From NCBI GenBank assembly GCA_029582155.1, contig CM055908.1:18205406-18269405 (forward strand): 64,000 bases of DNA, in the 5' to 3' direction. Numbering within the stretch: position 1 is the first letter of the stretch; each line of letters begins with the position of its first letter. Positions 12,901 to 25,920 of this stretch are shown here, piece after piece. The stretch comes from Panopea generosa. Taxonomy: Eukaryota; Mollusca; Bivalvia; Adapedonta; Hiatellidae. The notes under the pieces were generated by a model. The model had not been told where the DNA came from. It ran no database searches and saw only the letters and a list, made by a program, of their open reading frames with translations. The position numbers were made by a program, and so were the translations under genes.

Positions 12901-15900
12901 CTGGTTATAAGAGGTTAAGTCAGAGTTTCATACAGTATCCCTGAATGTCCCTGATTATAAGAGAATATGTCAGAGTTACATACACCATCCCTGGATGTGT
13001 CTGGTTGTAAGAGGTTATATCATAGTTTCATACAGTATCCCTGGATGTCCCTTGTTATAAGAGGTAATGTCAGAGTTTCATACAGTATCCCTGGATGTCC
13101 CTGGTTTTAAAACTGATGTCAGAGTTACATATAGTATCCCTGGATGTCCCTGGTTATAAGAGGTTATATCAGAGTGTCATACAGTATCCCTGGAGGTCCC
13201 TGGTTATAAGAGGTAATGTCAGAGTTACATACAATATCCCTGGATGTCCTTGGTTATAAGAGGTTCTGTCAGATTTACATACAGTATCCCTGGATGTTCC
13301 TGGTTATAAGAGGTTAGTCAGAGTTACACACAGTATCCCTGGATGCTCCTGGTTACAAGAGGTTATGTCAGTGTTACATACAGAATCCCTGGATGTTCCT
13401 GGTTATAAGAGGTTTTGTCAGAGTTACATACATTAAACCTTGATGTCCCTGGTTACAAGAGGTTATGTCAGAGTTACATACAGTATCCCTTGATGTCCCT
13501 GGTTACAAGAGGTTATGTCAGAGTTACATACAGTATCCCTTGATTTCCCTGGTTATAAGAGGTTACGTCAGAGTAACATACAGTATCCCTTAATGTCGAT
13601 GGTTATAAGAAGTTATGTCAGAGTTAATACAGTATCCGTGGATGTCCCTGGTTATAAGAGGTTATGTCAGAGTTACATACAGTATCCCTGGATGTCCCTG
13701 GTTTTAAAAGGTTATGTCAGAGTTACATACAGTATCCATGGATGTTCCTGATTATATGAGGTAATGTCAGATTTACATACAGTATCCCTGGATGTCCCTG
13801 GTTATAAGAGGTTATGTCAGAGTAAAAATAGTATCCCTGGATGTGCCTGGGTATAAGAGGTAATGTTAAATTACATACAGTATCCTTTTATATCACTGGT
13901 TATAAGAGGTTATGTCAGAGTATCATATAGTATCCTGGATGTCCCTGGTTATAAGAGGTTATATCAGAGTTTCATACAGTATCCCTGGATGTCCTTGGTT
14001 ATTAGAGGTAATGTCAGAGTTACATACAGTATCCCTGGATGTCTTTAGTTATAAGTGGTTATGTCAGAGTTACATACAGTATCCCTGGATGTCCATGGTT
14101 ATAAGAGGTTATGTCAGAGTTACATACAGTATCCCTGGATGTCCCTGGTTATAAGAAGTTATGTCAGACTTACATACAGTATCCCTGGATGTCCCTGGTT
14201 ATAAGAGGTTATTTCATAGTTACATACAGTATCCCTGGATACCACAGGTTATAACAGGTTATGTCAGAGTAACATACAGTATCCCTGGATGTGCCTTGTT
14301 ATAAGAGAATATATCAGAGTAACATACACCATCCCTGGATGTCTCTGGTTGAAAGAGGTTATATCAGAGTTTCATACAGTATCCCTCGATGTCCCTGGTC
14401 ATAAGAAGCTATGTCAGAGTTACATACAGTATCCCTGGATGTCCCTGGTTATAAGAGGTTATGTCAGAGTTTCATACAGTATCCCTGGATGTCCCTGGTT
14501 TTAAGAGGTTATGTCAGAGTTTCATACAGTATCCCTGGATGTCCCTGGTTATAAGAGGTAATGTCAGAGTTTCATACAGTATCCCTGGATGTCCCTGGTT
14601 TTAAAACTTATGTCAGAGTTACATATAGTATCCCTGGATGTCCCTGGTTATAAGAGGTTATATCAGAGTTTCATACAGTATCCCTGGATGTCCCTGGTTA
14701 TAAGAGGTAATGTCAGAGTTACATACAGTATCCCTGGATGTCCTTGGTTATAAAAGGTTATGTCAGAGTTACATACAGTATCCCTGGATGTTCCTGGTTA
14801 TAAGAGGTTATGTCAGAATTACATACAGTATCCCTGGATGCCACTGGTTATAAGAGGTTATGTCAGAGTATCATATAGTATCCTGGATGTCCCTGGTTAT
14901 AAAAGGTTATATCAGAGTTACATACAGTATCCCTTGATGTCCTTGGTTATAAGTGGTTATGTCAGAGTTACATACAGTATCCCTGGATGTCCATGGTTAT
15001 AAGAGGTTATGTCAGAGTTACATACAGTATCCCTGGATGTCCCTGGTTATAAGAAGTTATGTCAGACTTAAATACAGTATCCCTGGATGTCCCTGGTTAT
15101 AAGAGATTATTTCATAGTTACATACAGTATCCCTGGATACCACAGGTTATAAGAGGTTATGTCAGAGTAACATACAGTATCCCTGGATGTGCCTTGTTAT
15201 AAGAGAATATATCAGAGTAACATACACCATCCCTGGATGTCTCTGGTTGAAAGAGGTTATATCAGAGTTTCATACAGTATCCCTGGAAGTCCCTGGTTAT
15301 AAGAGGTAATGTCAGAGTTACATACAGTATCCCTGGATGTCCTTGGTTATAAAAGGTTATGTCAGACTTACATACAGTATCCCTGGATGTCCTTGGTTAT
15401 TAGAGGTAATGTCAGAGTTACATACAGTATCCCTGGATGTCTTTGGTTATAAGTGGTTATGTCAGAGTTACATACAGTATCCCTGGATGTCCATAGTTAT
15501 AAGAGGTTATGTCAGAGTTACATACAGTATCCCTGGATGTCCCTGGTTATAAGAAGTTATGTCAGACTTACATACAGTATCCCTGGATGTCCCTGGTTAT
15601 AAGAGGTTATTTCATAGTTACATACAGTATCCCTGGATACCACAGGTTATAACAGGTTATGTCAGAGTAACATACAGTATCCCTGGATGTGCCTTGTTAT
15701 AAGAGAATATATCAGAGTAACATACACCATCCCTGGATGTCTCTGGTTGAAAGAGGTTATATCAGAGTTTCATACAGTATCCCTCGATGTCCCTGGTCAT
15801 AAGAAGCTATGTCAGAGTTACATACAGTATCCCTGGATGTCCCTGGTTTTAAGAGGTTATGTCAGAGTTTCATACAGTATCCCTGGATGTCCCTGGTTTT

Positions 15901-18900
15901 AAGAGGTTATGTCAGAGTTTCATACAGTATCCCTGGATGTCCCTGGTTATAAGAGGGAATGTCAGAGTTTCATACAGTATCCCTGGATGTCCCTGGTTTT
16001 AAAACTTATGTCAGAGTTACATATAGTATCCCTGGATGTCCCTGGTTATAAGAGGTAATATCAGAGTTTCATACAGTATCCCTGGATGTCCCTGGTTATA
16101 AGAGGTAATGTCAGAGTTACATACAGTATCCCTGGATGTCCTTGGTTATAAAAGGTTATATCAGAGTTACATACAGTATCCCTGGATGTTCCTGGTTATA
16201 AGAGGTTATGTCAGAGTTACATACAGTATCCCTGGATGTCACTGGTTATAAGAGGTTATGTCAAGAGTATCATATAGTATCCTGGATGTCCCTGGTTATA
16301 AGAGGTTATATCAGAGTTACATACAGTATCCCTGGATGTCCTTGGTTATAAGTGGTTATGTCAGAGTTACATACAGTATCCCTGGATGTCCATGGTTATT
16401 AGAGGTTATGTCAGAGTTACATACAGTATCCCTGGATGTCCCTGGTTATAAGAAGTTATGTCAGACTTACATACAGTATCCCTGGATGTCCCTGGTTATA
16501 AGAGATTATTTCATAGTTACATACAGTATCCCTGGATACCACAGGTTATAAGACGTTATGTCAGAGTAACATACAGTATCCCTGGATGTGCCTTGTTATA
16601 AGAGAATATATCAGAGTAACATACACCATTCCTGGATGTCTCTGGTTGAAAGAGGTTATATCAGAGTTTCATACAGTATCCCTCGATGTCCCTGGTCATA
16701 AGAGGCTATGTCAGAGTTACATACAGTATCCCTGGATGTCCCTGGTTTTAAGAGGTTATGTCAGAGTTTCATACAGTATCCCTGGATGTCCCTTGTTATA
16801 AGAGGTAATGTCAGAGTTTCATACAGTATCCCATGATGTCCCTGGTTATAAGAGGTTATATCAGAGTTTCATACAGTATCCCTGGATGTCACTGGTTATA
16901 AGAGGTTATGTCAGAGTTACATACAGTATCCCTGGATGTCCCTGGTTATAAGAGGTATTGTCAGAGTTTCATACAGTATCCCTGGATGTCCCTGGTTTTA
17001 AAACTTATGTCAGAGTTACATATAGTATCCCTGGATGTCTCTGGTTATAAGAGGTTATATCAGAGTTTCATACAGTATCCCTGGATGTCCCTGGTTATAA
17101 GAGGTAATGTCAGAGTAACATACAGTATCCCTTGATGTCCTTGGTTATAAGAGGTTATGATAGAGTTACATACAGTATCCCTGGATGTTCCTGGTAATAA
17201 GAGGTTATGTCAGAGTTACATACAGTATCCCTGGATGCCACTGGTTATAAGAGGTTATGTAAGAGTTACATTAAGTATCTCGGATGTCCATGGTTATAAG
17301 AGGTTATGTCAGAGTTACATACAGTATCCCTGGATGTGCCTGGTTATAAAAGGTTATGTCAGACTTACATACAGTATCCCTGGATGTCCCTGGTTATAAG
17401 AGGTTATGTCATAGTTACATACAGTATCCCTGGATACCACAGCTTATAAGAGGTTATGTAACATACACTATCCCTGGATGTGCCTGGTTATAAGAGATTA
17501 TGTCAAATTACATACAGTATCCCTTGATATTCCTTGGTATATGAGGTAATGTCAGAGTTACAGTATCCCTGGATGTCCCTGGTTACAAGAGGTTATGTCA
17601 GAGTTACATACAGTATCACTGAATATCCCTGGTTATAAGAGGTTATGTCAGAGTAACATACACTATCCATGGATATTCCTGGTTGTAAGAGGTTATGTCA
17701 GAGTTTCATACAGTATCCCTTGATGTCCTTGGTTATAAGAGGTTATGTCAGAGTTAATACAGTATCCCTGGATGTCCCTGGTTATAAGAGGTTTTGTCAG
17801 AGTTACATACAGTATCCCTGGATGTCCCTGGTTTTAAGAGGTTATGTCAGAGTTACAAACAGTATACCTGGATGTTCCTGGTTATATGAGGTAATGTCAG
17901 AGTTACATACAGTATCCCTGGATGTCCCTGGTTATAAGAGGTTATGTCAGAGTTACATACAGTATCCCTGGATGTGCCTGGTTATAAGAGGTTATGTCAG
18001 AGTTACATACAGTATCCCTAGATGTCCCTGGTTACAAGAGGTTATGTCAGAGTTACATAAAGTATCCCTGGATGTTCCTTGTTATAAGAGGTTAAGTCAG
18101 AGTTTCATACAGTATCCCTGGATGTCCCTGGTTATAAGAGGTTATGTCAGCGTTATACACCATCCCTAGATGTCCCTGGTTGTAAGAGGTTATATCAGAG
18201 TTTCATACAGTATCCCTGGATGTCCCTGGTTATAAGAGGTTATGTCAGAGTTACATATAGTATCCCTGGATGTCCGTGGTTTTAAGAGGTTATGTCAGAG
18301 TTACATACAGTATCCCAGGATGTCCCTGGTTATAAGAGGTTAAGTTAGAGTTTCATACAGTATCCCTGGATGTCCCTGGTTATATGAGGTATTGTCAGTT
18401 TCATACAGTATCCCTGGATGTCCCTGGTTTTAAGAGGTTTTGTCAGAGTTACATACAGTATCCCTGGATGTCCTTGGTTATAAAAGGTAATGTGAAAGTT
18501 ACATACAGTATCCCTTGATGTCCCTGGTTATAAGAGGTTATGTCAGAGTTATATAAAGTATCCCTGGATGTCCCTGGTTATAAGAGGTCATGTCAGAGTT
18601 ACATACAGTATCCCTGCATGTCTCTGGTTACAAGAGGTTATGTCAGAGTTACATAAAGTATCCCTGGATGTTCCTGGTTATAAGAGGTTAAGTCAGAGTT
18701 TCATACAGTATCACTGGATGTCCCTGGTTATAAGAGAATATATCAGAGTTACATACACCATCCCTGGATGTCTCTGGTTATAAGAGGTTATATCAGAGTT
18801 TCATACAGTATCCCTGGATGTCCCTGGTTATAAGAGGTAATGTCAGAGTAACATACAGTATCCCTGGATGTCCTTGGTTATAAGAGGTTATGATAGAGTT

Positions 18901-21900
18901 ACATACAGTATCCCTGGATGTTCCTGGTTATAAGAGGTTATGTCAGAGTTACATACAGTATCCCTGGATGCCACTGGTTATAAGAGGTTATGTAAGAGTT
19001 ACATTAAGTATCTCGGATGTCCATGGTTATAAGAGGTTATGTCAGAGTTACATACAGTATCCCTGGATGTCCCTGGTTATAAAAGGTTATGTCAGACTTA
19101 CATACAGTATCCCTGGATGTCCCTGGTTATAAGAGGTTATGTCATAGTTACATACAGTATCCCTGGATACCACAGGTTATAAGAGGTTATGTAACATACA
19201 CTATCCCTGGATGTGCCTGGTTAAAAGAGATTATGTCAAATTACATACAGTATCCCTTGATATTCCTTGGTATATGAGGTAATGTCAGAGTTACATACAG
19301 TATCCCTGGATGTCCCTGGTTACAAGAGGTTATGTCAGAGTTACATACAATATCACTGAATATCCCTGGTTATAAGAGGTTATGTCAGAGTAACATACAC
19401 TATCCATGGATATTCCTGGTTGTAAGAGGTTATGTCAGAGTTTCATACAGTATCCCTTGATGTCCTTGGTTATAAGAGGTTATGTCAGAGTTAATACAGT
19501 ATCCCTGGATGTCCCTGGTTATAAGAGGTTTTGTCAGAGTTACATACAGTATCCCTGGATGTCCCTGGTTTTAAGAGGTTATGTCAGAGTTACATACAGT
19601 ATACCTGGATGTTCCTGGTTATATGAGGTAATGTCAGAGTTACATACAGTATCCCTGGATGTCCCTGGTTATAAGAGGTTATGTCAGAGTTACATACAGT
19701 ATCCCTGGATGTGCCTGGTTATAAGAGGTTATGTCAGAGTTACATACAGTATCCCTAGATGTCCCTGGTTACAAGAGGTTATGTCAGAGTTACATAAAGT
19801 ATCCCTGGATGTTCCTTGTTATAAGAGGTTAAGTCAGAGTTTCATACAGTATCCCTGGATGTCCCTGGTTATAAGAGGTTATGTCAGCGTTATACACCAT
19901 CCCTAGATGTCCCTGGTTGTAAGAGGTTATATCAGAGTTTCATACAGTATCCCTGGATGTCCCTGGTAATAAGAGGTTATGTCAGAGTTACATATAGTAT
20001 CCCTGGATGTCCGTGGTTTTAAGAGGTTATGTCAGAGTTACATACAGTATCCCAGGATGTCCCTGGTTATAAGAGGTTAAGTTAGAGTTTCATACAGTAT
20101 CCCTGGATGTCCCTGGTTATATGAGGTATTGTCAGTTTCATACAGTATCCCTGGATGTCCCTGGTTTTAAGAGGTTTTGTCAGAGTTACATACAGTATCC
20201 CTGGATGTCCTTGGTTATAAAAGGTAATGTGAAAGTTACATACAGTATCCCTTGATGTCCCTGGTTATAAGAGGTTATGTCAGAGTTATATAAAGTATCC
20301 CTGGATGTCCCTGGTTATAAGAGGTCATGTCAGAGTTACATACAGTATCCCTGCATGTCTCTGGTTACAAGAGGTTATGTCAGAGTTACATAAATTATCC
20401 CTGGATGTTCCTGGTTATAAGAGGTTAAGTCAAAGTTTCATACAGTATCACTGGATGTCCCTGGTTATAAGAGAATATATCAGAGTGACATACACCATCC
20501 CTGGATGTCTCTGGTTGAAAGAGGTTATATCAGAGTTTCATACAGTATCCCTGGATGTCCCTGGTTATAACAGGTTATGTCAGAGTTACATACAGTATCC
20601 CTGGATGTCCCTGGTTTTAAGAGATTATGTCAGAGTTTCATACAGTATCCCTGGATGTCCCTTGTTATAAGAGGTAATGTCAGAGTTTCATACAGTATCC
20701 CTGGATGTCCCTGGTTATAAGAGGTAATGTCAGAGTTTCATACAGTATTCCTAGATGTCCCTGGTTTTAAAACTTCTGTCAGAATTACATATAGTATCCC
20801 TGGATGTCCCTGGTTATAATAGGTTATATCAGAATTTCATACAGTATCCCTGGATGTCCCTGGTTATAAGAGGTAATGTCAGAGTTACATACAGTATCCC
20901 TGGATGTCCTTGGTTATAAGAGGTTACGTCAGAGTTACATACAGTATCCCTGGATGTCCATGGTTATAAGAGGTTATGTCAGAGTTACATACAGTATCCC
21001 TGGATGTCCCTGGTTATAAGAGGTTATGTCAGAGTTACATACAGTATCCCTGGATACCACAGGTTATAAGAGGTTATGTCAGAGTAACATACAGTATCCC
21101 TGGATGTGCCTGGTTATAAGAGGTTATGTCAGAGTTACATACAGTATCCCTGGATGTGCCTGGTTACAAGAGAATATATCAGATTTACATACACCATCCC
21201 TGGATGTCTCTGGTTGAAAGAGGTTATATCAGAGTTTCATACAGTATCCCTGGAAGTCCCTGGTCATAAGAGGTTATGTCAGAGTTACATACAGTGTCCC
21301 TGGATGTCCCTGGTTTTAAGAGGTTATGTCAGAGTTTCATACAGTATCCCTGGATGTCCCTTGCTATAAGAGGTAATGTCAGAGTTTCATACAGTATCCC
21401 TGGGTGTACCTGGTTTTAAGAGGTTATGTCAGAGTTTCATACAGTATCCTTGGATGTCCCTGGTTATAAGAGGTTATGTCAGAGTTTCATACAGTATCCC
21501 TGGATGTCCCTGGTTATAAGAGGTAATGTCTGAGTTTCATACAGTATCCCTGGATGTCCCTGGTTTTAAAACTTATGTCAGAGTTACATATAGTATCCTT
21601 GGGTGTCCCTGGTTATAAGAGGTTATATCAAAGTTTCATACGGTATCCCTGGATGTCCCTGGTTATAAGAGGTAATGTCAGAGTTACATACAGTATCCCT
21701 GGATGTCCTTGGTTATAAGAGGTTATGTCAGAGTTACATACAGTATCCCTGGATGTTCCTGGTTATAAGAGGTTATGTCAGAGTTACATACAATATCCCT
21801 GGATGCCACTGGTTATAAGAGGTTATGTAAGAGTTACATTAAGTATCCCGGATGTCCATGGTTATAAGAGATTATGTCTAGAGTTATATACAGTATCCCT

Positions 21901-24900
21901 GGATGTCCCTGGTTATAAGAGGTTATGTCAGACTTACATACAGTATCCCTGGATGTCCCTGGTTATAGGAGGTTATGTCATAGTTACATACAGTATCCCT
22001 GGATACCACAGCTTATAAGAGGTTATGTCAGAGTAACATACAGTATCCCTGGATGTGCCTGGTTATAAGAGATTATGTCAAATTACATACAGTATCCCTT
22101 GATATTCCTTGGTATATGAGGTAATGTCAGAGTTACATACAGTATCCCTGGATGTCCCTGGTTACAAGAGGTTATGTCAGAGTTACAAAAAGTATCCCTG
22201 GATGTCCCTGGTTATAAGAGGTTATGTCAGAGTTACATACAGTATCACTGAATATCCCTGGTTATAAGAGGTTATGTCAGAGTTACATACACCATCCATG
22301 GATATTCCTGGTTGTAAGAGGTTATGTCAGAGTTTCATACAGTATCCCTTGATGTCCCTGGTTACAAGAGGTTATGTCAGTGTTACATACAGTATCCCTT
22401 GATGTCCCTGGTTATAAGAGGTTATGTCAGAGTTACATACAGTATCCCTTGATGTCCCTGGTTACAAGAGGTTATGTCAGTGTTACACACAGTATCCCTT
22501 GATGTCCCTGGTTATAAGAGGTTATGTCAGAGTTACATACAGTATCCCTTGATGTCCCTGGTTATAAGAGGTTATGTCAGAGTTACATACAGTTTCCCTT
22601 GATGTCCCTGGTTACAAGAAGTTATGTCAGTGTCACATACAGTATCCCTTGATGTCCCTTGTTATAAGAGGTTATGTCAGAGTTATATACAGTATCCCTT
22701 GATGTCCTTGGTTATAAGAGGTTATGTCAGTGTAAATACCATATCCCTGGATGTCCCTGGTTTTAAGAGGTTATGTCAGAGATACATACAGTATCCCTGG
22801 ATGTTCCTGGTTATATGAGGTAATGTCAGAGTTACATACAGTATCCCTGGATGTGCCTGGTTATAAGAGGTTTTGTCAAATTACATACAGTATTCCTTGA
22901 TATCCCTGGTTATTGGTTATAAGAGGTTATGTCAGAGTTACATACAGTATCCCTGGATGTGCCTGGTTATAAGAGGTTATGTCAAATTACATACAGTATC
23001 CCTTGATATCCCTGGTTATTGGTTATAAGAGGTTATGTCAGAGTTACATACAGTATCCCTGGATGTCCCTGGTTACAACAGGTTATGTCAGAGTTACATA
23101 AAGTATCCCTGGATGTTCCTGGTTATAAGAGGTTAAGTCAGAGTTTTATACAGTATCCCTGGATGTCCCTGGTTATAAGAGGTTATGTCAGAGTTACATA
23201 CACCATCCCTGGATGTCCCTGGTTGTAAGAGGTTATATCAGAGTTTCATACAGTATCCCTGGATGTCCCTGGTTATAAGAGGTTATGTCAGAGTTACATA
23301 GAGTATCCATGGATGTCCCTGGTTTTAAGAGGTTATGTCAGAGCTACATACAGTATCCCTGGATGTCCCTGGTTATAAGAGGTTATGTCAGAGTTACATA
23401 CAGTATCTCTGGATGTCCCTGGTTATAAGAGGTTATGTCAGAGTTACATACAATATCCCTGGATGTCCCTGGTTATAAGAGGTTATGTCAGAGTTACATA
23501 CAGTATCCCTGGATACCACAGGTTATAAGAGGTTATGTCAGAGTAACATACAGTATCCCTGGATGTCCCTGGTTATAAGAGGTTATGTCAGAGTTACATA
23601 CAGTATCTCTGGATGTCCCTGGTTATAAGAGGTTATGTCAGAGTTACATACAATATCCCTGGATGTCCCTGGTTATAAGAGGTTATGTCAGAGTTACATA
23701 CAGTATCCCTGGATACCACAGGTTATAAGAGGTTATGTCAGAGTAACATACAGTATCCCTTGATATTCCTGGTTATATGAGGTAATGTCAGAGTTACATA
23801 CAGTATCCGTGGATGTCCCTGGTTACAAAAGGTTATGTCAGAGTTACAAAAAGTATCCCTAGATGTCCTTGGTTATAAGAGGTTATGTCAGAGTTACATA
23901 CAGTATCCCTGAATATCCCTGGTTATAAGAGGTTATGTCAGAGTTACATACACCATCCATGGATATTCCTGGTTGTAAGAGGTAATGTCAGAGTTTTATA
24001 CAGTATCCCTGGATGTCCCTGGTTACAAGAGGTTATGTCAGTGTTACATACAGTATCCCTTGATGTCCCTGGTTATAAGAGGTTATGTCAGAGTTACATA
24101 CAGTATCCCTTGATGTCCCTGGTTACAAGAGGTTATGTCAGTGTTACACACAGTATCCCTTGATGTCCCTGGTTATACGAGGTTATGTCAGAGTTACAAA
24201 CAGTATCCCTTGATGTCCCTGGTTATAAGAGGTTATGTCAGAGTTACATACAGTATCCCTTGATTTCCCTGGTTACAAGAGGTTATGTCAGTGTTACATA
24301 CAGTATCCCTGGATATCCCTGGTTATAAGAGGTTATGTCAGAGTTATATACAGTATCCCTTGATGTCCTTGGTTATAAGAGGTTATGTCAGAGTTAATAC
24401 AGTATCCCTGGATGTCCCTGGTTATAAGAGGTTATGTCAGAGTTACATACAGTATCCCTGGATGTCCCTGGTTTTAAGAGGTTATGTCAGAGTTACATAC
24501 AGTATCCCTGGATGTTCCTGGTTATATGAGGTAATGTCAGAGTTACATACAGTATCCCTGGATGTCCCTGGTTATAAGAGGTTATGTCAGAGTTACATAC
24601 AGTATCCCTGGATGTGCCTGGTTATAAGAGGTTATGTCAAATTACATACAGTATCCCTTGATATCCCTGGTTATTGGTTATAAGAGGTTATGTCAGAGTT
24701 ACATACAGTATCCCTTGATGTCCCTGGTTACAAGAGGTTATGTCAGAGTTACATAAAATATCCCTGGATGTTCCTGGTTATAAGAGGTTATATCAGAGTT
24801 TCATACAGTATCCCTGGATGTCCCTGGTTATAAGAGGTTATGTCAGAGTTACATACACCATCCCTGTATGTCCCTGGTTGTAAGAGGTTATATCAGAGTT

Positions 24901-25540
24901 TCATACAGTATCCCTGGATGTCCCTGGTTATAAGAGGTTATGTCAGAGTTACATTCAGTATCCCTGGATGTCCCTGGTTTTAAGAGGTTATGTCAGAGTT
25001 ACATACAGTATCCCTGGATGCCCCTGGTTATAACAGGTTAAGTCAGAGTTTCATACAGTATTCCTGGATGCCCCTGGTTATATGAGGTATTGTCAGAGTT
25101 TCATACAGTATCCCTGGATGTCCCTGGTTTTAAGAGGTTTTGTCAGAGTTACATACAGTATCCCTGGATGTCCCTAGTTATATGAGGTAATGTGAAAGTT
25201 ACATACAGTATCCCTTGATGTCCCTGGTTATAAGAGGTTATGTCAGAGTTATATAAAGTATCCCTGGATGTCCCTGGTTATAAGAGGTTATGTCAGAGTT
25301 ACATACAGTATCCCTGGATGTCCCTGATTACAAGAGGTAATGTCAGAGTTACATACATTATCCCTGGATGTGCCTGGTTATAAGAGGTAATGTCAGAGTT
25401 ACATACAGTATCCCTGGATGTGCCTGGTTATAAGAGGTTATACCAGTTACATACAGTATCCCTGGATGTGCCTTGTTATAAGAGGTTATGTCAGAGTTAC
25501 ATACAGTATCTCTGGATGTCCCTGGCTATAAGAGGTTATA
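6982..25540. repeat. 50-bp satellite domain, about 370 monomers
   Basis: The consensus monomer runs 'ctggatgtccctggtta', 'taagaggttatgtcagagt', 'tacatacagtatcc', exactly 50 bp. Variants include ttgatg/tggatg, gaggtaatg/gaggttatg, tttcatac/ttacatac, and occasional 46-49-bp units. The first monomer at 6982 is diverged ('cattcagtactctgctc'). The monomer holds an internal duplication of 'ggttat'. Because 50 is not a multiple of 3 and the consensus has no stop in any forward frame, three monomers read as a 50-residue pseudo-peptide. Longer segments are themselves duplicated (see findings). Confidence 0.98.
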
Positions 25541-25687
25541 CTAGAGTTACATACACAGTGATGTCCTTGGCTACAAGAGGCTATACTAGAGTTACATACA
25601 CAGGGATGTCCTTGGCTACAAGAGGTTATACCAGAGTTACATACACAGGGATGTTCTTGGCTACAAGAGGCTATACCAGAGTTACAT
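25541..25687. repeat. 45-bp transitional monomers
   Basis: 'agagttacatacacagg' recurs at 25543, 25588, 25633 and 25678, giving three 45-bp units that lack part of the 'gtatccctgg' stretch. They also show the first conversion from 'ggttataagaggttatg' to 'ggctacaagaggctata'. They form the hinge between the 50-bp domain and the 66/68-bp domain. Confidence 0.9.
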
Positions 25688-25787
25688 ACAGTATCTCTGG
25701 ATGTCCCCGGCTTCAAGAGGCTATATGAGACTATATATATACCAGAGTTACATACAGTATCCCTGGATGTACCCGGTACAAGATGCT

Positions 25788-25907
25788 TAGTGCGACATAT
25801 TGCACATCTCTAGGGAGCTTTTAAAGATTTTTATTTTGCGTCTCCCAAGAGTTATGGACAGCAGATCAGATATCAAAATAATAAAAAAGCTGTCCAATCA
25901 CGCCTTA
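25788..25907. repeat. Non-satellite spacer, copy 1 (uninterrupted)
   Basis: A 120-bp sequence starting 'tagtgcgacatattgca' and ending 'gctgtccaatcacgcctta' interrupts the satellite. It closely matches 32,020-32,137, with 'tttttattttgcgtctccc' and 'gacagcagatcagatat' shared. It is flanked on both sides by satellite monomers and continues directly into 'tttaatcaagctacaagag'. No coding potential was seen. Confidence 0.92.
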
Positions 25908-25920
25908 TTTAATCAAGCTA

